Assembly (NCBI GenBank): GCA_043842855.1
Contig: JBBPJF010000003.1
Location: 62,001-126,000, forward strand
Direction of reading: 5' to 3'
Length of the DNA stretch: 64,000 bases
Source: QFNR01 sp043842855
Lineage (GTDB): Bacteria; Pseudomonadota; Gammaproteobacteria; Burkholderiales; Neisseriaceae
Shown here: in pieces, positions 7,383 to 16,347 of the stretch
Layout: every line of letters begins with the position of its first letter
How positions within the stretch are numbered: position 1 is the stretch's first letter
Notes under the pieces: generated by a model
What the model was told of the DNA's origin: nothing
Databases searched by the model: none
The model's input: the letters and a program-made list of their open reading frames with translations, nothing else
Program-made: the position numbers and the translations under genes

Positions 7383-9644
7383 TCACATTGGCTTTTTTTG
7401 CCAATAAGGTTTAATTTGAAGGACCGGGTGAATATTTCGAGTTTGACCTATATTAATTTCGATAGCCCCCTCTAGGTCAGTTCGAAAAAGTCGAATTTTT
7501 CTCTTCTGAAGTGCTGCAAGCACTGTAGGATCTGGATGGTGAAAGGCATTCTGATAACCCGAGGAGCTAATTGCTACTTCAGGAGATACATAATCTAGGA
7601 AGTACTGGCTAGTTGAAGTCTTACTACCATGATGACCTAAGATTAATACAGTAGAATGGATAGCAGTCTGGTAACGTTCTACTAATTCTAACTCACCATG
7701 CTGGCTTAAATCTCCTGGAATAAGGATTGCTTCTCGACCAACCACGATCCTGAGAATACAGCTTTGATCGTTTTTAGGCCTAGCTTTTAAAAAGCCTTGC
7801 AAAGTTAAAAATTCAAAATGTACCCCATCCCATTCCCAAGCCTTTCCTGCTTCACATAACTGTGCTCTACGCAAGTAAGCTTGTGGTTGACCTGCTATAA
7901 CCAGTGGTACACTCAAAGCTTTCAAAACAGTCTTCCAATTCGCATCATGGTCTGCATCATGATGCGAAAGTATTAACATATCTAATTTAGTAATACCTTT
8001 ACTGTATAGATTAGCTAACAAATCCTGCTTTACACTCAAAGGACCAGTATCGTAAAGCAAACGGTGATGACGAGTTTCTAATAACAACGACAAGCCCTGC
8101 CCAACATCAAAAACTGTTAAATGAATTTCTTTTGAGGCTAAGCTTACAGGCTTAAATAAAAATATAGCTAAAAAAACTAATGACGCCCAAGCCTTTAAAC
8201 CGAGCCCCCTGGGTAAAATCAGTATAATACTAGCTAATAATCCCAGTCCAACCCAGACCAGCGGCAACTGCGGAATAATTCGTACTGGTAACTCTTCAGC
8301 AAGTAAATGTATGAACTTGAGCGTAGCCTCAGCTAAACTAACGGCTAGATGTAGGAGAAAATCTACAGGCAACAAAGCTGCTAGAAAAGCTAAGGGTACT
8401 AATATAAAAGAAAACCAGGGTATAACCAGTAAATTAGCTAAAAAACTGCCTAAAGCCAACTTATTAAAAATCACGCTTACAGGAATAACAGAGGCAATAG
8501 TAGTAGCTGCCTCCGCTCTGAAGAAATTTAACAAATAAGTTTGATAAGGAGCTGCTAATCTTACATACCGCACCCATAATAAACTAGCTACTAGCCAGAA
8601 AGAAAGCCAAAAACCAATAGAAAGAGCGTTCATTGGAGACACAACCAACACAGCCGATAATGCCAACCACCATACTTGCCAAGCAGATTTATATTTCCTG
8701 CATAGAATGCTATAAGTTACGATAGCTATCATTAAAAAACTTCTCTGCGCAGGCACAGAAAACCCTGATAATAAAGCATAGCCTAAAGCTGCTAGGACCG
8801 TTGCCACAGATAGGGTTGTTAAAGGTGTAAAAGGGAACCACGTGATACCTTTCCATTTGATTAAACGCTTAACGATCGAAGTGAGTACACTTCCTATAGC
8901 TAACGCTATCAGACCTATATGTAAACCAGAAATACTAATTAAATGTGACAGGCCTAAACGACTGAAATCCTCTAACTGTTGCGAAGCCAGATCTCCACGA
9001 TAGCCCAATACCAAAGAACTTACTAAGGCGCTACCCTCGGGATAAGCTTTCTGATAGGATCTAATCCTTCTTAGTATTTGTGCTCTACCGCGCTCTATCC
9101 AATAATTTGGCTTACTAACAAAGGAAGCTTCAGGTAAACGTATTCTAGTCCCCTGAAAAGTTGCGTAACCATCTATTCCTTGAGCAAGTGCCCAGGCTTC
9201 AGAATTAAACCCTGCAGCGTTAACTCTAGCTATAACTGAATGTATATTAGCTTTTATCCGCCAACGGCTCCCTAATTCCCAATCTTGATGGGAAAAATCC
9301 CTCAAAATAAGATACTTAAAAGGAAATCCTCGAGAAATTACTTTAACCTTTAACTGCTGAAAAGAAGGCTTTTGCACGCTCAAACTATTAACCTCAATAT
9401 TTAAAGCAACTCTCTGAAAATTATTTAGCTTATTAGAAACATTCGTTTGTAAGCTTAAAGTAGTACGAAATACTGAATAAATTACTCCAAAGAAAAATAC
9501 CAGTAACCATAATTTACGAAAATATAAACCAATTAAGGTTATAGAAACTAATAGCGCTAACCACCCTACTCCAATTTCATATATAGAACTGGGCAACAAA
9601 AAAGCTCCAACCGTCCCCAAACAAAAAGCAGGTAGATAACGCAT
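7383..9644 (-). CDS. comEC: DNA internalization competence protein ComEC/Rec2
   Basis: Inner-membrane channel for uptake of single-stranded DNA in natural transformation. 753 residues. An N-terminal DUF4131 region with several membrane segments comes first, then the Competence domain starting near residue 200 with LSHLISISGLHIGLIALA and many hydrophobic helices. A C-terminal metallo-beta-lactamase domain follows, with ILSHHDADHDANW and LILGHHGSKTSTS, the metal-binding histidines of a likely nuclease. The gene is full length and unbroken, so the pathway may be functional, but no other com or pil gene is in the window. It lies 9 bases after the acetyltransferase gene. Confidence 0.94.
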   Translation of the reverse strand: MRYLPAFCLGTVGAFLLPSSIYEIGVGWLALLVSITLIGLYFRKLWLLVFFFGVIYSVFRTTLSLQTNVSNKLNNFQRVALNIEVNSLSVQKPSFQQLKVKVISRGFPFKYLILRDFSHQDWELGSRWRIKANIHSVIARVNAAGFNSEAWALAQGIDGYATFQGTRIRLPEASFVSKPNYWIERGRAQILRRIRSYQKAYPEGSALVSSLVLGYRGDLASQQLEDFSRLGLSHLISISGLHIGLIALAIGSVLTSIVKRLIKWKGITWFPFTPLTTLSVATVLAALGYALLSGFSVPAQRSFLMIAIVTYSILCRKYKSAWQVWWLALSAVLVVSPMNALSIGFWLSFWLVASLLWVRYVRLAAPYQTYLLNFFRAEAATTIASVIPVSVIFNKLALGSFLANLLVIPWFSFILVPLAFLAALLPVDFLLHLAVSLAEATLKFIHLLAEELPVRIIPQLPLVWVGLGLLASIILILPRGLGLKAWASLVFLAIFLFKPVSLASKEIHLTVFDVGQGLSLLLETRHHRLLYDTGPLSVKQDLLANLYSKGITKLDMLILSHHDADHDANWKTVLKALSVPLVIAGQPQAYLRRAQLCEAGKAWEWDGVHFEFLTLQGFLKARPKNDQSCILRIVVGREAILIPGDLSQHGELELVERYQTAIHSTVLILGHHGSKTSTSQYFLDYVSPEVAISSSGYQNAFHHPDPTVLAALQKRKIRLFRTDLEGAIEINIGQTRNIHPVLQIKPYWQKKPM

Positions 9645-9653
9645 TAATATACT

Positions 9654-10115
9654 TCAAATATTTTTTACGAGAATTTTTGAGTGCCTTTTAGAGCTTTGAT
9701 ATTCCATCAACCTATCAAGTGGTAGTTCCATAACAGAAACTTCTTTAAATCCTCTTTCTAAAAACCAGCTTCCCGCCTTAGTAGTTAAAGCGAATACTTT
9801 GCTTTTATTTTGTCTACGAGCTTCTTCTACTACTCGATCAAGCAATTGTTCTCCATAGCCCATATTTCTCATAGATTTTGTTACTGCTAGACAGGCTAAC
9901 TCACCACTTTGCTCGTTATATGACCTAAATTGAACACAACCATATATCTCTTCTTTTCTCCCCAATACAAAAAATTGATTTATATGGTGCTCAAAATAAC
10001 TACACGTCCTCAAGAGCAGAGAACCATCTCTCATTGACGGAATGACTAACTGAAAAATTCTAGAAACATCACAAGCCTCAGCCTGTCTGATAGAATTAGA
10101 TAAGGTCGACGACAT
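9654..10115 (-). CDS. Stand-alone N-acetylglutamate synthase-like GNAT acetyltransferase
   Basis: 153 residues that match only the C-terminal acetyltransferase half of ArgA. Key segments are VFALTTKAGSWFLERGFKEV, the acetyl-CoA loop MRNMGYGEQLLDRVV, LACLAVTKSMRN and the tail SSKRHSKILVKNI. Classical ArgA (about 440 residues) transfers acetyl from acetyl-CoA to glutamate and carries an amino-acid-kinase domain that senses arginine. That domain is absent and there is no room for it: only 125 bases separate this gene from prmA. It may be a short N-acetylglutamate synthase or a related acetyltransferase. argD lies 12 kb away in the window. Confidence 0.75.
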   Translation of the reverse strand: MSSTLSNSIRQAEACDVSRIFQLVIPSMRDGSLLLRTCSYFEHHINQFFVLGRKEEIYGCVQFRSYNEQSGELACLAVTKSMRNMGYGEQLLDRVVEEARRQNKSKVFALTTKAGSWFLERGFKEVSVMELPLDRLMEYQSSKRHSKILVKNI

Positions 10116-10240
10116 AGCAATTCTGCCCTTGTGCTTGTATATAACTCCAATGAAAAGCTACCACCTCAATTTACATCAGCTGCCGCCTTAACTCGTTTCT
10201 TGCTTCTTGTCTGATTACTCCTGCACAATAGAAAAATTAA

Positions 10241-11143
10241 TTATTTTTTTCGTCCAGTTAAACAGGCCCAACCTTCCTTCTCTCGATACAAAGACATATG
10301 AAACCACTCCTCGTAAAGCCTAGCAATTTCTTTTTGTTGCACATCCAGAAGGCCTGATAAAACAATGACACCGCCAGCTTTAACATAATTTGCCAGCATA
10401 GGAGCAAGCAATCTCAGGGGGTTAGCCAGGATATTAGCAACTACTACATCAAATTTTTCTTCTAAGTGAAAATCCTTGGGTAGAAAAAACTTTGCCTCTA
10501 TGCCATTAGATTTAGCATTGTCCTGGCTGGCAAGCACAGCCTGCGGGTCAATATCAATACCACAAACTTTTTTTGCACCGAGCTTACTAGCTGCAATGGC
10601 CAAAATGCCAGAACCACAGCCGTAATCAAGTACTGTTGTCCCTGGCTTCAGATACAGCTCTAACCAAGAAAGACACAGGAAAGTTGTAGGATGAGAGCCG
10701 GTTCCGAACGCTAGTCCTGGGTCTAATTTAATCACACGATCCATATCCCCAGAAACCTTATGCCAAGAAGGAACAATCCAGAGCCGATCACCTACGGCAA
10801 TTGGATTAAACTGCGATTGAATCAAACGTACCCAATCTTTGTCTGGTACTTTGCTAATTTGTATGGGTCCTTCTCGTTCTGCTAATTCTTTTAAAAGTTT
10901 CTGTGTTATCTCCAGAACAGGCGCTTCTTCTCGAAATAAGGCTAAAATCAGACTATGATTCCAAAAGGGCTTCCCTTGGTCTGTCTGGCTAAGATCAGGT
11001 TCATCAAATAGTACCTCTTCTTTTTCTGTATCTACATGAGCATCCTCTATAGCCACGCTAAGCGCCCCAGCCTCTAAGAACCTATCTGCCAGCAGCTCCG
11101 CTTTTCCAGAACCCACCACTACTTTCAATTGTTGTAAAGGCAT
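10241..11143 (-). CDS. prmA: Ribosomal protein L11 methyltransferase
   Basis: Trimethylates ribosomal protein L11 using SAM. 300 residues, the usual size. An N-terminal substrate-recognition domain is followed by the catalytic domain with LDPGLAFGTGSHPTTFLCL, VLDYGCGSGILAIAASKLG (SAM motif I), GIDIDPQAV and VVANILANPL. The start codon overlaps the accC stop by one base (TAATG), which suggests translational coupling. Placement after accB-accC is common in betaproteobacteria. Confidence 0.96.
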   Translation of the reverse strand: MPLQQLKVVVGSGKAELLADRFLEAGALSVAIEDAHVDTEKEEVLFDEPDLSQTDQGKPFWNHSLILALFREEAPVLEITQKLLKELAEREGPIQISKVPDKDWVRLIQSQFNPIAVGDRLWIVPSWHKVSGDMDRVIKLDPGLAFGTGSHPTTFLCLSWLELYLKPGTTVLDYGCGSGILAIAASKLGAKKVCGIDIDPQAVLASQDNAKSNGIEAKFFLPKDFHLEEKFDVVVANILANPLRLLAPMLANYVKAGGVIVLSGLLDVQQKEIARLYEEWFHMSLYREKEGWACLTGRKK

Positions 11144-12495
11144 TAAGTTTCCTTACGTTCTTCCAACCATTTTTCTAAATAATGTATCGACTGCTGTCCT
11201 TTCACAAAATCTGAACGCGTTAGTAGCTCTCGATGTAAAGGTGTATTAGTTTCAATTCCTTCAATCATAAATTCGGATAAAGCAACTTTCATTTGAGCAA
11301 TGGCCGTGGAACGATCTACACCAGTGCAGCATAACTTAGCAATTAAGCTATCGTACTGTGAAGGGATCCTATACCCTTGATATAAATGTGTATCTACCCG
11401 TACTCCAGGACCGCCTGGTACATTGTAGCTTTCAATTACTCCTGGACTAGGTCTAAAATTATAGGGATTTTCTGCATTGATACGACACTCAATCGCATGA
11501 CCACGACAAATAATATCCTGTTGTCGGTAACTTAAAGGGGCTCCACTAGCAATTAAAATCTGCTCTTTGACTATATCTACTCCAGTAATTAATTCAGTAA
11601 CAGGATGTTCGACCTGAATACGTGTATTCATCTCAATAAAGAAAAACTCACCATCCTCATACAAAAACTCAAAAGTTCCTGCTCCCTGATACCCAATTTT
11701 TTGGCAAGCACGAATACAAATAGCCCCTATTTCCTTTCGTTGCTGCGCGGTAATACCCGGAGCTGGAGCCTCTTCAATAATTTTCTGATGTCTCCTTTGC
11801 ATTGAGCAATCCCGCTCACCAAGGTAAATTACATTTCCCTGCTGATCGGCTATTACCTGTATTTCAATATGCCGCGGATGAGTTAGATATCTCTCTAAAT
11901 AAACCTGAGGATTACCAAAAGCCATTAGAGCTTCATTTCGTGTCATCTGTACGCTCATGACTAGGTCTTCTTCTTTATGAACTACCCGCATACCACGGCC
12001 TCCACCCCCCCCGGACGCCTTGATAACCGCTGGATAACCTACCTGGCGCGCTATTTTTAACATCTCTGTGGGGTCTTCCGGCAGTGGCCCATCGGACCCA
12101 GGAACACAAGGTACTCCCACCTGCCTCATGGTTCTTTTTGCCGAGATTTTATCCCCCATCAACCTAATAGTCTCTGCCTTAGGTCCAATGAATACAAAAC
12201 CTGATTTTTCTACCTGGTCTGCAAAGTCTGCATCTTCTGACAAAAAACCATATCCAGGATGAATAGCTTCCGCGTTAGTCACTTCTGCTGCAGCAATAAT
12301 AGCCGGTACGTTCAAATAACTCTTGGCTGAAGGAGGGGGGCCGATGCAAACCGATTCATTCGCTAATTTCACATATATCGCATCGCTATCTGCTTCAGAA
12401 TGCACCATCACCGAATGGATACCTAACAAACGACACGCACGCAATACCCTTAACGCTATTTCGCCGCGATTAGCCACTAATATTTTCTTAAACAT
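11143..12495 (-). CDS. accC: Acetyl-CoA carboxylase, biotin carboxylase subunit
   Basis: Carboxylates biotin on AccB with ATP and bicarbonate, the first step of fatty acid synthesis. 450 residues, the exact family size. It starts MFKKILVANRGEIALRVLRA and has the ATP-grasp glycine loop KASGGGGGRGMRVV, the metal-binding FFIEMNTRIQVEHPVTE and GHAIECRINAENP. It forms one unit with accB upstream (11 bases) and prmA downstream (1-base overlap). Identification is certain. Confidence 0.98.
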   Translation of the reverse strand: MFKKILVANRGEIALRVLRACRLLGIHSVMVHSEADSDAIYVKLANESVCIGPPPSAKSYLNVPAIIAAAEVTNAEAIHPGYGFLSEDADFADQVEKSGFVFIGPKAETIRLMGDKISAKRTMRQVGVPCVPGSDGPLPEDPTEMLKIARQVGYPAVIKASGGGGGRGMRVVHKEEDLVMSVQMTRNEALMAFGNPQVYLERYLTHPRHIEIQVIADQQGNVIYLGERDCSMQRRHQKIIEEAPAPGITAQQRKEIGAICIRACQKIGYQGAGTFEFLYEDGEFFFIEMNTRIQVEHPVTELITGVDIVKEQILIASGAPLSYRQQDIICRGHAIECRINAENPYNFRPSPGVIESYNVPGGPGVRVDTHLYQGYRIPSQYDSLIAKLCCTGVDRSTAIAQMKVALSEFMIEGIETNTPLHRELLTRSDFVKGQQSIHYLEKWLEERKET

Positions 12496-12506
12496 GGCCT
12501 ATTGTC

Positions 12507-12983
12507 CTAAGCAAGTATAAACAGTGGTTCGCCATATTCTACCGGTGCCCCATCTTCTACCAATACTTTGACTATTACGCCTGGCTTTTCTGCTTCAATT
12601 TCATTCATCAATTTCATAGCTTCTATAATACAGAGTGTATCTCCCGCTTTAACTTTTTGTCCCTCTTTTACAAAAGGATGTGCATTAGGGCTAGGTGAAC
12701 GGTAAAATACTCCCACCATAGGTGATCTAAAACAATCCTCTTCTTTAAATTCTGACTTACCAACCGCACCAGACGCAGGTAACGCATTGTTCGTAGCATT
12801 AGCGGCAACTACAGGTTGCGCCACATTCACTAGGTGGGTTCCGTTTGAAACGTCCTGTGAAATCATCGCCGTTGTCTTCTGTCTAGAAATTCTTACACTC
12901 TCCTCGCCTTCAACGATCTCTAATTCCGCAATACCTGATGCTTCCACAAGCTCAATTAATTTTTTTACTTTGCGCAGGTCCAT
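12507..12983 (-). CDS. accB: Acetyl-CoA carboxylase biotin carboxyl carrier protein
   Basis: 158 residues. A short N-terminal domain leads to an Ala/Asn-rich linker (about 50-75) and the C-terminal biotinyl domain, with biotin attached to Lys124 in CIIEAMKLMNEIEAE. The tail VEDGAPVEYGEPLFILA is typical. AAGGA precedes the ATG. It sits between aroQ (9 bases upstream) and accC (11 bases downstream), so the order is aroQ-accB-accC-prmA in transcription, the usual arrangement of this group. Confidence 0.97.
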   Translation of the reverse strand: MDLRKVKKLIELVEASGIAELEIVEGEESVRISRQKTTAMISQDVSNGTHLVNVAQPVVAANATNNALPASGAVGKSEFKEEDCFRSPMVGVFYRSPSPNAHPFVKEGQKVKAGDTLCIIEAMKLMNEIEAEKPGVIVKVLVEDGAPVEYGEPLFILA

Positions 12984-12992
12984 TTTTGATCC

Positions 12993-13445
12993 TTAGTCCT
13001 TCTTTTCCTTTGTCATTTGCATAAAAGCATACTCTATTGCATAACGATAGCCCTGAAAGCCAAACCCTGAAATAACACCTACCGCAATATCTGATACATA
13101 AGAATGCTTTCTAAAAGCTTCCCTCGCTAAAGGATTACTTAGGTGTACTTCGATAAACGGAATTGCTACCGCTAAAAGTGCATCCCGAATAGCAATACTC
13201 GTATGTGTATATGCTCCAGGATTAATAACAATGAAACCGATCCCCTCGAATCTAGCACTTTGAATTCGATTAAGCAGCTCATGCTCTGCATTACTTTGAA
13301 AAAGGATAAGTTCGACAGGTAACTGATTCGCAAAAACTTTCAGATCTTCATTAATGGCTTCCAAAGTCTTAGTCCCATATATCTCGGGTTCCCTATTCCC
13401 TAACAGATTAAGATTAGGGCCATTCAATACTAGAATCTTATTCAT
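12993..13445 (-). CDS. aroQ: 3-dehydroquinate dehydratase, type II
   Basis: Third step of the shikimate pathway: dehydration of 3-dehydroquinate. About 150 residues. It shows MNKILVLNGPNLNLLGNREP at the start, IYG with the catalytic Tyr region, VINPGAYTHTSIAIRDAL, and IEVHLSNPLAREAFRKHSY with the conserved His. The frame is open to an ATG at 13469, which would add eight residues (MTLFNYFL). I prefer 13445 because family members start just before KILVLNGPN. Neither start has a good ribosome-binding site. It is the first gene ahead of accB. Confidence 0.94.
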   Translation of the reverse strand: MNKILVLNGPNLNLLGNREPEIYGTKTLEAINEDLKVFANQLPVELILFQSNAEHELLNRIQSARFEGIGFIVINPGAYTHTSIAIRDALLAVAIPFIEVHLSNPLAREAFRKHSYVSDIAVGVISGFGFQGYRYAIEYAFMQMTKEKKD

Positions 13446-13490
13446 CAAAAAATAATTAAATAACGTCATTGTCGCTTAAAATTAGGGAAA

Positions 13491-13619
13491 ATGTCCAGTA
13501 AAAATAGTAAAATGGAGACGCCAGGTTTTCAAGGCTGCTTAGGAGTAGATGCTGCACGCAGCACTTTGGCAGAGTATTTTGCAGTTTTAAGAAATTTTGA
13601 AACAGTCTATCAACAATGA
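13491..13619 (+). CDS. Possible small upstream ORF coupled to queA (42 residues)
   Basis: An ATG at 13491 opens a 42-codon frame that begins MSSKNSKMETPGFQGCLG and ends in TGA overlapping the queA start as ATGA, the classic coupling overlap. AGGGA lies just 2-3 bases ahead of the ATG, closer than ideal. I do not recognise the product. It could be a leader that couples translation into queA, which has no ribosome-binding site of its own, or a chance frame. Confidence 0.3.
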   Translation: MSSKNSKMETPGFQGCLGVDAARSTLAEYFAVLRNFETVYQQ

Positions 13620-14659
13620 AACTAAGTCAATTTAATTTCCCTTTACCTACCCAACTTATTGCTCAGACTCCGCCAGAAAGGCGAGGAGAAAGCCGACTAC
13701 TTGTAGCCCTAGAGGATTCCTGCATAGATACGGACTTCTCTTCCTTTACAGATTATTTCCAAGCCAATGACGTTCTAGTACTCAATAATACACAAGTAAT
13801 GAAGGCAAGGCTCTCAGGATTCAAAGCTTCTGGCGGACGAGTAGAAGTATTAATTGAGCGAATTTTAAATGATTATACCGCTATAGCTCTAATCAAAGCA
13901 TCCAAAAGTCCCACGCCAAATACTCTCCTGCATTTCAAGCATGGCTTAGTGGCTAAAGTACTGAGTAGGACAGCTGATTTTTTCACACTAGAGTTCTCTG
14001 CAGAGCTCACTTCAAGCTTGGAAAGTCAAGGCTGCCTACCCCTGCCCCCGTATATAAGTCATATGGCAGGAGAGTTAGATGAAGAACGCTATCAAACTAT
14101 CTTCGCCAGTCAACAGGGCGCAGTAGCCGCCCCAACCGCAGGTCTACACTTTACAGAAGCAATACTTACTAAACTTAGACAAAAAGGTGTTGAAATAGTC
14201 GAAATTACTTTGCATGTTGGCGCTGGAACTTTCCAACCAGTCCGTACGCCAGAAATAGAGCAACATCAAATGCATTTTGAACGTTACTTCATCTCTGAAA
14301 AAGCTCAAGACAAGCTTAATAAAGCCCTGGAACAAAGACGCCCCATTTGTGCTGTGGGAACAACTTCCTTACGAGCCTTAGAAAGTGCAGCCTACGAAGG
14401 TCGAATTACGAACCCAGCTGGCGAAACAAACCTTTTCATCAAACCAGGCTACTCCTTCAAAGTAGTTGATCGGTTGTTAACTAATTTCCACCTTCCGAAG
14501 TCTAGCTTACTCATTTTAGTGAGCGCGTTCAGTGGAATAGAAAAGATACAGTATCTTTATCAACATGCGATTAAACAACAGTACCGGTTTTTTAGTTACG
14601 GTGACTGTATGCTCTTATCTCGAGCCCAAACACATAGAGGTGCAGGTGTACGTCTCTAA
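13616..14659 (+). CDS. queA: S-adenosylmethionine:tRNA ribosyltransferase-isomerase
   Basis: Adds the epoxycyclopentanediol part of queuosine to tRNA, using the ribosyl group of SAM. 347 residues. Typical stretches are FPLPTQLIAQTPPERRGESR, VLVLNNTQVMKARL, CLPLPPYI, TIFASQQGAVAAPTAGLHFT, LHVGAGTFQPV and LTNFHLPKSSLLILVSAF. It ends by overlapping the convergent ubiD by 4 bases. No tgt follows, although queA-tgt is a common pair. No Shine-Dalgarno is visible; see the small frame that overlaps its start. Confidence 0.97.
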   Translation: MKLSQFNFPLPTQLIAQTPPERRGESRLLVALEDSCIDTDFSSFTDYFQANDVLVLNNTQVMKARLSGFKASGGRVEVLIERILNDYTAIALIKASKSPTPNTLLHFKHGLVAKVLSRTADFFTLEFSAELTSSLESQGCLPLPPYISHMAGELDEERYQTIFASQQGAVAAPTAGLHFTEAILTKLRQKGVEIVEITLHVGAGTFQPVRTPEIEQHQMHFERYFISEKAQDKLNKALEQRRPICAVGTTSLRALESAAYEGRITNPAGETNLFIKPGYSFKVVDRLLTNFHLPKSSLLILVSAFSGIEKIQYLYQHAIKQQYRFFSYGDCMLLSRAQTHRGAGVRL

Positions 14660-16143
14660 GAGTCCAAGCCCAATTCTTTCCATAGTTCGTCTACTCTTTG
14701 AATAACCTGTTTATCCTGAACAACAGTTTTACCCCAGGTTCTTTGCGTCTCTGCGGGCCATTTATTAGTAGCATCCAGCCCCATTTTACCCCCCAACCCG
14801 CTAATTGGGCTGGAAAAATCCAGGTAATCTATAGCAGTTCTGTCAACTAAGATAGTATCCCGTACTGGGTCCATTCGTGTGGTAATCGCCCAAACAACCT
14901 CTCTCCAGTTTCTAACATCTATATCTGCATCTACTACTACAATGTATTTTGTATACATAAATTGTCTTAGATGGCTCCAACATCCCATCATGATCTGTCT
15001 AGCATGTCCAGCATACTGTTTCTTAATACTCACTAGAGCCATGCGGTAAGAACATCCCTCTGGTGGTAGGTAAAAATCTACAATTTCTGGAAATTGTTTC
15101 TGTAAAAGAGGAATAAATACTTCGTTAAGCGCCACACCCAAAATGGCTGGTTCATCAGGTGGTTTCCCCGTGTAGGTGCTATGATAAAAGGCTCCTTCTC
15201 TTTGCGTCATTCTTTCCACGGTTAAAACTGGAAAATACTCTTGTTCATTATAATAGCCTGTATGATCTGCGTAAGGTCCCTCTAAGGCTACCTCTCCAGG
15301 ATAAATAAACCCTTCTAAAACAATCTCAGCTCTTGCTGGCACTTGTAAATCACTACCTATACAACCTACCAATTCCGTACGCATTCCACGTAATAACCCT
15401 GCAAATTGATACTCAGATAGACTGTCTGGTACTGGAGTAACCGCTCCCAACAAAGTAGCTGGGTCTGCTCCCAAAACTACGGCAACAGGATAAGGCCTAT
15501 TAGGGTATTTCTGACAGTGTGCTTGGTAATCAAGCGCACCACCGCGATGAGCAAGCCAACGCATAATTAATTTATTGGGCCCCAATAATTGCTGTCGATA
15601 GATACCTAAATTTTGCCTTTTTTTATAGGGACCTCGTGTTACAGTAAGTCCCCATGTAACCAAGGGAGCGACATCTTCAGGCCAGCACAACTGTATTGGA
15701 AGTCTCGTTAAGTCTACTTCGGATCCTTCATAAACTATTTCTTGGCACGGCGCTTTCTTAACAAGGTGAGGACTCATATTCCACACTTGCTTAAGCAAAG
15801 GAAACAAGGCAATTAGCTCTTTAATGCTTTTCCCCGGGGGGGTAGGCTCTTTTAATTCAGCAAGAACTTCGCCAATCTTTCTCAAATGGCTCAGATTCTC
15901 CACACCCATGGCAGTAGCCACACGGTTAACCGTCCCAAACAAATTCATTAGAACTGGGTAAGCATAATGTCTTCCGCTCCTATCGGTTGGAGATTCAAAA
16001 TACAATGCCGGTCCCCCTTGCTGAAGTACACGATCGGCGATTTCTGTCATTTCTAAGTGGGTGGAAATAGGTAGCTGAATTTTCTTTAGCTTACTTTGAG
16101 TTTCCAATACCTGCAGAAACTCTCTTAAGTCACGATACTTCAT
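14656..16143 (-). CDS. ubiD: 4-hydroxy-3-polyprenylbenzoate decarboxylase
   Basis: Decarboxylates the polyprenyl-hydroxybenzoate intermediate of ubiquinone synthesis using prenylated FMN, made by UbiX (not in the window). 495 residues, nearly colinear with E. coli UbiD. It shows MKYRDLREFLQVLE, QLCWPEDVAPLVTWGLTVTR, IMRWLAHRGGALDYQ, VVLGADPATLLGAVTPVPD, GPYADHTGYYNE, FYLPPEGCSYRMA and GLGGKMGLDATNKWP. No strong ribosome-binding site is seen. It sits about 200 bases downstream of rho on the same strand. Confidence 0.97.
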   Translation of the reverse strand: MKYRDLREFLQVLETQSKLKKIQLPISTHLEMTEIADRVLQQGGPALYFESPTDRSGRHYAYPVLMNLFGTVNRVATAMGVENLSHLRKIGEVLAELKEPTPPGKSIKELIALFPLLKQVWNMSPHLVKKAPCQEIVYEGSEVDLTRLPIQLCWPEDVAPLVTWGLTVTRGPYKKRQNLGIYRQQLLGPNKLIMRWLAHRGGALDYQAHCQKYPNRPYPVAVVLGADPATLLGAVTPVPDSLSEYQFAGLLRGMRTELVGCIGSDLQVPARAEIVLEGFIYPGEVALEGPYADHTGYYNEQEYFPVLTVERMTQREGAFYHSTYTGKPPDEPAILGVALNEVFIPLLQKQFPEIVDFYLPPEGCSYRMALVSIKKQYAGHARQIMMGCWSHLRQFMYTKYIVVVDADIDVRNWREVVWAITTRMDPVRDTILVDRTAIDYLDFSSPISGLGGKMGLDATNKWPAETQRTWGKTVVQDKQVIQRVDELWKELGLDS

Positions 16144-16347
16144 GCAGAGCTACTTTCAAGAGGGTGAACCGTTTCAAGTATATTGGGAAATCTACCTTTA
16201 TGCATAAACTAACCGTACTTAACTACTAGAATGCAGACGCTCAAAATTAGCCCCATCAATTGCCAGAAACCAAAATTAATTGTTGGAATAAAGCAACTGT
16301 ATTTAAGTAGCGCTACACAATATAATGAGGGATAACCCGAAAAACTT

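Noticed and set aside
9654..10240. Reading the acetyltransferase as the remnant of a truncated full-length argA
   Set aside because: No trace of the amino-acid-kinase half lies in the 125 bases before prmA, and the frame has its own start; a stand-alone protein is simpler.
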